64,000 nucleotides of DNA from Orbilia blumenaviensis (lineage: Eukaryota > Ascomycota > Orbiliomycetes > Orbiliales > Orbiliaceae). The notes beneath the pieces are model-generated. The model did not search any database and was not told where the DNA came from. It saw nothing but the letters and a program-made list of their open reading frames with translations. The stretch's first letter is position 1, and the number at the start of each line of letters is the position of its first letter. A program made the translations under genes and the position numbers. Positions 57,601-64,000 of this stretch are shown in pieces. Location of the stretch: the NCBI GenBank assembly GCA_036872755.1, contig JAVHNS010000003.1:1302001-1366000 (forward strand), given 5' to 3'.

Positions 57601-57945
57601 ACTAAGGTAAGCTACACAACCGACCATATGTTTCCAAAGAATAGATTGCTAACAGATATAATTTAGCCCGTGAACTTCACCTTCCTTGAACGGAAAGTCA
57701 TGGAATGGGGTTGTATGCAAGCACTGATCGACTTCGAGGGTTGGCGGAAGTGGAAAGATCTTGCCAATAAGCCCGGTGCCTCCGGTGGTAAGACCTCCAA
57801 AGGAGGCAGGGGTAAAGCAAGTGCAACCTCTTCGGCAGCTGCAGCGAAGGGAAAGAAATCTTCAACACCGGCCCCAGATGACGCCTCCTCTTCGTCTTCT
57901 ACGCCACAACCTACGCAGCCGGCTCCCAGCGCAGGGCAGTCTTAG
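54685..57945 (+). CDS. SSK1: Ssk1 response regulator of the HOG pathway
   Basis: Cytoplasmic response regulator; unphosphorylated Ssk1 activates the Ssk2-type MAPKKK, and phosphorelay from a histidine kinase through Ypd1 silences it. Two exons: 54685..57606 and 57667..57945, joined in phase by a 60-nt GTAAGC..TTTAG intron, giving 1,066 residues. The first 840 residues are mostly disordered Ser/Pro/Ala-rich sequence with a small conserved block near 530-630 (RKVWVKRPGGSPTQVIVAED). The receiver domain starts at 843 (NVLIVEDNIINLRLLEAFMK); acidic pocket Glu848/Asp849, phospho-acceptor Asp892 in LVLMDIQLPIMNG, and Lys974 in FLTKPVNF, whose codon is the last before the intron. A linker (about 912-945) lies between the DATKEIRRLE helix and VIIVALTASS. 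The tail is Ser/Thr/Pro-rich. The start could also be a few codons downstream. Confidence 0.94.
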
Positions 57946-59340
57946 ATAGAGTGTACCCGCGATGATATAGAAGCTGATGCTTGCGTTTGTGAGAGGTGTG
58001 TGAAAGACGGGACAAATGGGGATGGTGAATCAGGGTCAGGAACTACGCCGGATGGCGAAGAGCTCGCTCTCGACAGGACGTCCTCCCAGGAAAGCACACT
58101 GTAGCCGAAATAACTCTCGGCCAACGATACCCTTCGGTTCTTTGCTTGAAGTTATTCCAACACTAACGATATCCTATATAAATATCTTGGTTCTCTCCGA
58201 CTCGATTAAATATGAGCGGGTCACGAGCGATCCCGGCACGGCTCCACCATCTTATACCCTCACCATACGGGCAACCTTGGGCCTGTATCTTAGTGTGTAT
58301 GCTTTAATCCCTTTTCTTTACCTCGCTTGTATCCTGTACATACATACAGACATAGAGAAAGATTATATTCTCCTCTTTTCTCCTCGTTTCTTCTTTTTTT
58401 TGTCTACACTACCCCTTATCATTTCTTCCTTCTGTTGCATTTTCGATGCCGAAAAAAAAAATGACCGATATATCAAGCCCCTTCCCCATTAACTTGTCTT
58501 TGAAAAAACTTCACCCTTTCCTTTTTGTTTCCCTCTGTACCATTCTGGTGGGTGTTTATTGGAAGGGCATAGTACGTTTCATCTGGTTTGGCTTCATTTT
58601 ATTATTACTATTCTTACTTTTATTATTATTATTTTATTTTCCTTTTCACTTTTCTGTTTGCACTCTTCTTTTCCTGCGGTTTGCTTTTACTTATTACCAA
58701 AAGGCTTCACTAGGGAATACAATATTATTAATAGTAATGATCATGATTGGATGGGAATATCAATAGGTTTCAAAGAGTTAGTATACCCCTGTAAGCCTAT
58801 CTTTAAGTTTCCTTAATGTACGGAAGACTTTCTTGATATTTAGTTTTTTAGATTTACAAAGAATATTCAATTCGGTGGGGAGGTACGCCGGTAGGTTCGG
58901 CCATGTTCGAACCTCACAGGGGGGTCCACAGCATCGTTCCATAACCCACACTTCAAACCCCCATAAACCGAGCACGCACACCTAGTATCTAGGCTTTTGA
59001 TTTAAGCACCATTGCAGAATTTTTGCGCTGAATTCGCAAACGAATGCCCACAATTTTGGCTCCACTTCGCTGAAAGGATTTGTATTCGTGTATCTTGTAT
59101 TTCTCGAATTTGTTGTATATGTACACCGGTGTTTCTCCTGCCCCTAAAAAATATAACCCATATAAACAGTAAAATGATTATCCTCAATCGAATGCCCCTA
59201 AAAAGCGGCCGCTTCTATGCCAGAGTTTCGGTGGTATTTGGACGTTTATTCTGGATCATCGTATCCTTGTGGAATAACTCGCTTCCCCGGTGGAACTATT
59301 GAGAGTAGCCAAGTTAGCCAATTGCTTTATTTATCTGAAT
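57946..59340. other. Convergent intergenic region
   Basis: About 1.4 kb of ssk1 3' region and downstream sequence, T-rich at 58380-58680. Small frames at 58446-58816 and 59012-59302 are hydrophobic from T-richness and not convincing. Confidence 0.5.
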
Positions 59341-59562
59341 TTATCGGGTCTGGCTGTTGTAGGAGTATGGGAACTGGAGAGATAACGTACTAGGATAAGT
59401 TCCTGGTACCTCCGGCGCGCGCTTATGGTACTGTCCGGCGAAGAGGAAGACAGGCGAAAAGCTGCCGACGAAGATTGACCAGAATATGGCAGGGTTGTTA
59501 TAAGCGTGGTAACGGGCCCATTGGAGGGGATTGCGATAGAAGCGAGGGTAGATGAACGGCAT
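59341..59562 (-). CDS. NADH:ubiquinone oxidoreductase 9.5 kDa-type subunit
   Basis: Small accessory subunit of mitochondrial complex I. 73 residues, ATG at 59562. It begins MPFIYPRFYRNPLQWARYHA, followed by NNPAIFWSIFVGSFSPVFLF, a single membrane helix preceded by the Pro-Ala-Ile-Phe motif of fungal 9.5 kDa subunits, then basic residues and VPGTYP. Family members carry a TYP-x-P ending. Here a GTACGT right after TYP and an ACAACAG 37 bases on would give an alternative ending TYPTRPDKFR, but 37 bases is very short for an intron. It is divergent to the mitochondrial S16 gene. Confidence 0.75.
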   Translation of the reverse strand: MPFIYPRFYRNPLQWARYHAYNNPAIFWSIFVGSFSPVFLFAGQYHKRAPEVPGTYPSTLSLQFPYSYNSQTR

Positions 59563-59864
59563 TTTGAGCTCCGTGGGGTTTATGTGTCGGTGGGTGTTTT
59601 GGAAGAGGGAGGAGGAGGAGGAGGGGAGTAGGAAGTGACGTCCGGTCCTTTCGGGGACTGGGTTGTCTTGTGGTGGTTTGAGGTTTGGTTTGGTTGTGGT
59701 TTTTGGCGTAGATGCGAGAGATTAGATTAGATTTTTACCGAGTTTTGGGGAAGTTTGAACTTTCCCAAGCTTTCCGACGTTTTTTCCTAAAGACTGGCCC
59801 ACCCCTCCACGATAACACCTCGACTCCGAACGGCCGATTTGTCACCTACTGATATCCTTGAAAG
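59563..59864. promoter_or_regulatory. Shared divergent promoter region, complex I subunit / mS16
   Basis: 302 bases separate the start codons of two nuclear genes for mitochondrial proteins transcribed in opposite directions. Purine-rich on the plus strand near 59595-59640. No specific factor site is claimed. Confidence 0.55.
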
Positions 59865-60349
59865 ATGGTCGTCCGTCTCCGTCTCGCCCGCTTCGGCGCC
59901 CGTAATCGACCGCTGTACAATATCGTCGTCTCCCAAGCTCGTACAGCACGAGACTCGAAGCCAATGGAGGTTATTGGCACCTACGATCCGATTCCGAAGC
60001 CTGCGCCTGACGGTGAAGGAAAGCCTTTTAAGGATATTCAATTAGATATCACGAGGGCGAAGTACTGGCTTGGTGTAGGAGCACAACCTAGTGATCCCGT
60101 TTGGAGGTTATTCGCTATGGTATGTTTCTTATATGAAGCAGGGATTTCATGATATGGAGATAGCTAATGCTGATTATTTTGTTATAGTTCGGACTTATTG
60201 AACCACAGTGGAAGGTTGTGAGGATACCGGCGCAACAGGAAGACAAGGCCTTGTATGAAAAGGTACAGAAGGTCAAGATAATACCAGATGGTGGTCCTAA
60301 AACGACATCGACATCGACATCGACGACGAAGCCGACACCGACAGCCTAA
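59865..60349 (+). CDS. MRPS16: Mitochondrial ribosomal protein bS16m
   Basis: Small-subunit mitoribosomal protein of the bacterial S16 family. Two exons: 59865..60119 and 60188..60349, with a GTATGT..TATAG intron in phase; 138 residues. It starts at once with the conserved MVVRLRLARFGARNRPLYNI, then IVVSQARTARDSKPMEVIGT, YDPIP and AKYWLGVGAQPSDPVWRLFA. The C-terminal extension ends in a Lys/Thr/Pro tail encoded partly by an ACATCG repeat at about 60302-60324. No separate cleavable presequence is visible, as is usual for S16, whose basic N-terminus serves for import. Confidence 0.92.
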
Positions 60350-60721
60350 GAATCAATTCGATCACAATACCATTGTACAGCTCCTGGGCATATACCGGCG
60401 CATTCTCCCCGGTGGATAAGCTCTGTTCATTATTATTTTTGCGTCATCGGCGTTCCGGAGTGCATGTCCCCAAAAAGTCATTATCCGAGGGTCGAGGTAC
60501 GATGTACGATAAATATCGTTGTCGAGATATTCCTTTTTAATAGGGACGGATATATAAAAATCCCTTACTTCTGTATATAGTACATCTAACTGAAGGAACA
60601 ATATCCTGATACCCGAAATCGCTTGGACAAATTCTACGGATGTTTCCAAGAATCGAAACTTAAACGCCTGCTATGCACCCACAAACATCGCCGCCCATCT
60701 CCCAGCCAAGGGCTTGTCAGT
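60350..60721. other. Convergent intergenic region (mrps16/prp38)
   Basis: 372 bases between two 3' ends; nothing recognised. Confidence 0.5.
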
Positions 60722-61588
60722 TTATTCTTCCATCATCTCTCCTTCTTCTCTTTCTCCATCTCCTTCTTCGTCGCTTTCAACATCGCTAACTAGCGGCTCT
60801 CTCGGTTCGAGTTCATCCAGATCCTCTAATTGGGCCCTGGTTGGCATTCTGGGCAGGGCGATATCGCATACTCGCTCTTTCGTTAATAACTCGTCTATAA
60901 ACTCGTCCACGAATGTCAGTTTGTAACCCGACTGTGTACGTAGCCTAATCTTGCGGTAATCCGCCATCAATGGCTCCAAAGTCTTATAGATTTCTGGAGC
61001 AGGCCAGGCCAGGCGTATGTAAAATGCCGCCAGAACACGGAGGTATCTAATCGTTGTATTAACGTCGTAATTCTATTGCCCGGGGGGGGTCCAATTAGAC
61101 TTACTTGAAATCTTCATCTTGTACGTATTCCAGCAGTATCTCTCTCTCCGGGTTTAACTGTAGCATTTTAAGAATGAGACAGATAAACGGCGTTGGCTTC
61201 TGATTTGCATATTGCCCGCCGATGAACTGTAACTCCACTGCCCTGTCTAATAGTGTCGCAGCTATAATAAAGCCGTAAAAGAAGGAAAAAAAAGTCAGTT
61301 GTTACATTTGTATTCTCGGAGCACCGACGTAGGCGAACGGACAGGAATATGGTTTCTTATGTACCGTTTAAACCCCATGCCTGTTCTTTCCAGTACATTG
61401 AATCGATTATACGCTCTCTATATTATAACCGTATTAGAACAAATGCTATTATTGAATTTGGTGCAGTAAACGGACCTTATAATCTTTTCCATCAGTAATA
61501 ACGGGTTCATGGAGTGAATTGTGGGGCCATCATAAAGGCCTCTACTATCAAGCATCGCCTTCGCGTCTGGAAGGTCGGTTTTCGACAT
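60722..61588 (-). CDS. PRP38: Prp38 pre-mRNA splicing factor
   Basis: U4/U6.U5 tri-snRNP protein needed for spliceosome activation (B complex). Four exons: 61588..61476, 61417..61365, 61261..61105 and 61046..60722, in phase, 215 residues. The Prp38 fold is clear: NPLLLMEKIIRERIIDSMYW, then KEQAWGLN, LDRAVELQFIGGQYANQKPT, PFICLILKMLQLNPEREILL, EYVQDEDFKYLRVLAAFYIR and LEPLMADYRKIRLR. The C-terminus (VCDIALPRMPTRAQLEDLDE and an acidic tail) matches the family. There is no long RS tail. Transcribed divergently from isy1. Confidence 0.95.
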
Positions 61589-61946
61589 GTTGGGCGGGAT
61601 ATGGTGCGATACAATTAGACAGGTGGATTTTATCTGCTCCGGCGACTTGGATTGTAACGTATACGGGGTCCCCGAAGCTCTATGGTTGTGGTTGTGAGCT
61701 TTGCGAGATGGATGAGTACGTCGGTGAACATTGAATTAATGTCAAGGTCAAGGATGACTTTACACGCGACAGAAAAAGTAACCCCAAGAACAATCCAAAG
61801 CTTAACATCAACCACCAGCCACGACCCATTTTTCATCCATACACCCCGCATCACGAAAACGATTGCCTACGAAACTGAATCCCACGATTACCTTTTATAT
61901 TCCTGCTTACTGAAGACACCCCGTTAAAGCTCCAACTTCCGCAACC
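61589..61946. promoter_or_regulatory. Shared divergent promoter region, prp38 / isy1
   Basis: 358 bases between the start codons of two spliceosome genes transcribed in opposite directions. The open frames crossing it are shadows. Co-regulation is an inference from the arrangement. Confidence 0.55.
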
Positions 61947-62672
61947 ATGGCGCGTAACTCCGAAAAGGCCCAGTCAATGCTCTTCCGCTTCCGCGAGCAA
62001 CAAGCCGCAGATCTAGGAATCATCGACGCAGGACGTACCCGCCGTCCCAAGGGCATCACAGAAATAACATCCATACCTTCCTGTGAAAAATGGCGAGGCC
62101 AGGTCCTAAAGGAGATATCTCGGAAAGTCACAAAGATCCAAGACCCTAGTTTATCGAACTACCAAATCCGCGATTTGAACGATGAAATCAATAAATTGAT
62201 GCGGGAGAAGCATATGTGGGAGGTGCAGTTGAAGAACTTGGGCGGGCCGAATTATATGCGATTTGCTGGGAAGATGACGGATGAAAATGGGAGAGAGATT
62301 CCAGGTCATAAGGGATATAAGTACTTTGGTAGGGCGAGGGAGCTGCCGGGTGTCAAAGAACTGTTCGAGGAGCTGAAGCCGAAAAAGGATACCGATGGTG
62401 ACGAAGCAAAAAAGAGGAGCTTGGCGGAGATCCGCAAGAATGTGGATGCCAATTACTATGGGTTTAATAGGGACGAAGAAGATGGGACCCTGCTAGCGTA
62501 TGAAAAGAAGAAAGAGGAGGAAAGTTTGGCGGCCATAGGGAAGACTGGCGAGGGAGAGCCACCTGCCGGGTGGGAAGCTGTGCCAGCAGATTTAAGAGTG
62601 CCGACGAAGGAGGAAGTCATGGAATTTTTGCTCGAACGGCGGAAGAAGAAGCTACTAGACGGGATTTTATAG
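61947..62672 (+). CDS. ISY1: Isy1 splicing factor
   Basis: NTC/Prp19-complex-associated protein that acts in the first catalytic step and fidelity. Single exon, 241 residues, ATG in a GCAACCATGG context. Starts MARNSEKAQSMLFRFREQQA, the family signature, then RRPKGITEITSIPSCEKWRG, VTKIQDPSLSNYQIRDLNDE and INKLMREKHMWEVQLKNLGG. The middle has PNYMRF and PGHKGYKYFGRARELPGVKE. A Glu/Lys-rich C-terminus with LLERRKKKLLDGIL ends it, as in metazoan and fungal Isy1. Confidence 0.95.
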   Translation: MARNSEKAQSMLFRFREQQAADLGIIDAGRTRRPKGITEITSIPSCEKWRGQVLKEISRKVTKIQDPSLSNYQIRDLNDEINKLMREKHMWEVQLKNLGGPNYMRFAGKMTDENGREIPGHKGYKYFGRARELPGVKELFEELKPKKDTDGDEAKKRSLAEIRKNVDANYYGFNRDEEDGTLLAYEKKKEEESLAAIGKTGEGEPPAGWEAVPADLRVPTKEEVMEFLLERRKKKLLDGIL

Positions 62673-62861
62673 TACTAAAGCTTTGCCCACCATTTTGGCA
62701 CGTTATGATCGATGAAATTGATACCCTTTAGCGATATGTACCATATTCCCTAGGAAAGAAGTAGACTATTTACACTGATATATATATACAGATATACCGG
62801 TTCGATGAACGCGAGAGATAGCGGCTGCCATTGGCCGTCAGTGGCTGTCAGTGGGAGTTGA

Positions 62862-64000
62862 TTAATCTAGACTCGAAGCCTTTGAGGCTTTGTGTGCTGC
62901 TCTCTCAGCCTTTATCTCCTTCCGCATCTGATTCGCACTCTGGCCTTCACTTGCTTCCTCCTTTACTCTCCTCTCAAAGGCCTCGGGATCCACATCGTCA
63001 AGTATAAATCTTCCAAGATCCCCAGCCCGATATCTTTGGATAAGCCATATCGCAGTTGCCGTTAAGTCCGGTACACCGCCCTTCCCTAGCCTTCCTGTTT
63101 GCACAGCCGTCGTGGCCAACAGCCGGTTGATATCGTTTGTCGGTGGGTGGTACGCCGAATACAAAGTCGGATCCACCAGATTGACTCTATACAACAGATA
63201 ATCACAAAGCGTAACAGGATCTATTAACGTATCCTTTACGCACCCGACCAAAGCTAGTTTTAACATTGTTTCCGTATTTGGGACGTATGGGATGAATACG
63301 CCCGGTGTGTCGAGGAGCAAGATATCAGGATCGGAGCATATACGGACTGTAGTACCAATGCTTCGTGTTACTCCTGGCTGGCCGCCAGTTATTGCAGCTT
63401 TGCCTTTTCCCATTCCTACACGCCGCAGGGCGTTTAGGAGAGATGATTTACCGACATTGGGCATTCCGGCAAGCATCATGCGGGTTCCCAGGACGTTGTC
63501 AGCGGATTTGGCGATTTCTGGGAGAGAGATGTTAGAAAGGTATATATTTGGTTGATTTCATATTTGAGATACCTTTCGCATAATTTATCACTTTCTTGAT
63601 ATCGTTATCTGACTTGCAGTCTGTGAATAATACCTTCTGGGGTTTGTGCCAACGCCTTATTGTCTCCCGGGTCTATATCAAGTTGCAAGATAAACCTAAT
63701 CCTCAATCGAGGATTGCATTTAATATTAGCAATTACGGTCTATACGAGAGCTTTTCAGGATAAAAATGTGCATATATCTAATACATGAAGTTGCTACATA
63801 CCTTCTCATCCAGACTTTCGGCACCCAAATCACGTTTAGTATACACAATCATTCGTTCCCGGCCTATCAGATTTTTCTCGAACATCGGGTTCCGGGAAGA
63901 CAGCGGAACTCTATAATCTCTACACTCGATTATGAGCTCAACGGAGCCCAGAAGCTGACGCATTTTTGTTAATCCTGATTTGTGGTGGCCAAGAAAGTAG
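62862..64000 (-). CDS. MTG1: Mtg1 mitochondrial ribosome-assembly GTPase (5' end cut off by window)
   Basis: Circularly permuted YlqF/RbgA-type GTPase that assists mitoribosomal large-subunit assembly at the inner membrane. Partial: visible exons are 64000..63802, 63672..63573 and 63517..62862, in phase; the start lies beyond the right edge. The visible part begins YFLGHHKSGLTKMRQLLGSV, then VELIIECRDYRVPLSSRNPM. Motif order is permuted as in the family: G4 TKRDLG first, then G1 GMPNVGKSSLLNAL, the Thr-containing switch GQPGVTRSIG and G3 DTPGVF. The C-terminal helical part contains LLYRVNLVDPTLYS and GKGGVPDLTATAIWLIQRYR. It ends KASKASSLD. Confidence 0.93.

Noticed and set aside
1..64000. 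CRISPR arrays, prophage, bacterial operons, biosynthetic gene cluster
   Set aside because: No regularly spaced direct repeats, and the genes are intron-bearing fungal housekeeping genes without PKS, NRPS, terpene or P450 signatures.

Overview
This is nuclear DNA of a filamentous ascomycete (Pezizomycotina). The evidence is spliceosomal introns with GT..AG ends in most genes, a fungal set of housekeeping genes (Cdc11/AspA-type septin, Ssk1, Whi3, Mob1, SPX-type phosphate transporter), a Tc1/mariner element and a large fungal NLR-like gene. The genes are rich in introns for an ascomycete (six in the septin, seven in Doa1, seven in the NLR), which would suit an early-diverging class such as Pezizomycetes. 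That placement is inference. Exon joins given here were worked out by hand from splice signals, frame continuity and family knowledge; nothing was searched.

Layout. 1-5.6 kb is gene-poor and repeat-rich, with one predicted small proline-rich gene. 5.7-16.9 kb holds an F-box protein, the SNARE Vti1, the kinase activator Mob1, a DUF2011-like basic protein (all minus strand) and a low-affinity Pho87/Pho90-type phosphate transporter (plus). 18.1-29.3 kb is a run of minus-strand genes: Doa1/Ufd3, the septin, a STRAP-like WD40 protein and Vms1. Doa1 and Vms1 are both Cdc48/p97 cofactors. 30.4-37.2 kb is a single eight-exon gene of about 2,063 codons with the architecture helical N-terminus - NACHT - winged-helix-like stem - ankyrin repeats - SPRY. 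It is the most unusual item in the window. 38.4-39.6 kb is a near-intact Tc1/mariner transposon between that gene's promoter side and Ist3.

40.6-44.7 kb carries Ist3 (RES splicing complex) and Whi3. A 10 kb divergent interval (44.7-54.7 kb) follows, holding one intron-containing tRNA-Ser(AGA), many short repeats and at most one weak protein gene. 54.7-64 kb carries Ssk1 (HOG-pathway response regulator), a complex I 9.5 kDa-type subunit, mitochondrial ribosomal protein S16, Prp38 and Isy1 as a head-to-head pair, and the 3' two thirds of the mitochondrial GTPase Mtg1, which runs off the right edge.

Functional themes are pre-mRNA splicing (Ist3, Prp38, Isy1), ubiquitin/Cdc48 quality control (F-box, Doa1, Vms1), mitochondrial function (complex I subunit, mS16, Mtg1), and cell cycle/morphogenesis/signalling (Mob1, septin, Whi3, Ssk1). 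The neighbours look like ordinary fungal housekeeping genes and not a metabolic cluster. The NLR-plus-transposon block (30-40 kb) is the accessory part.
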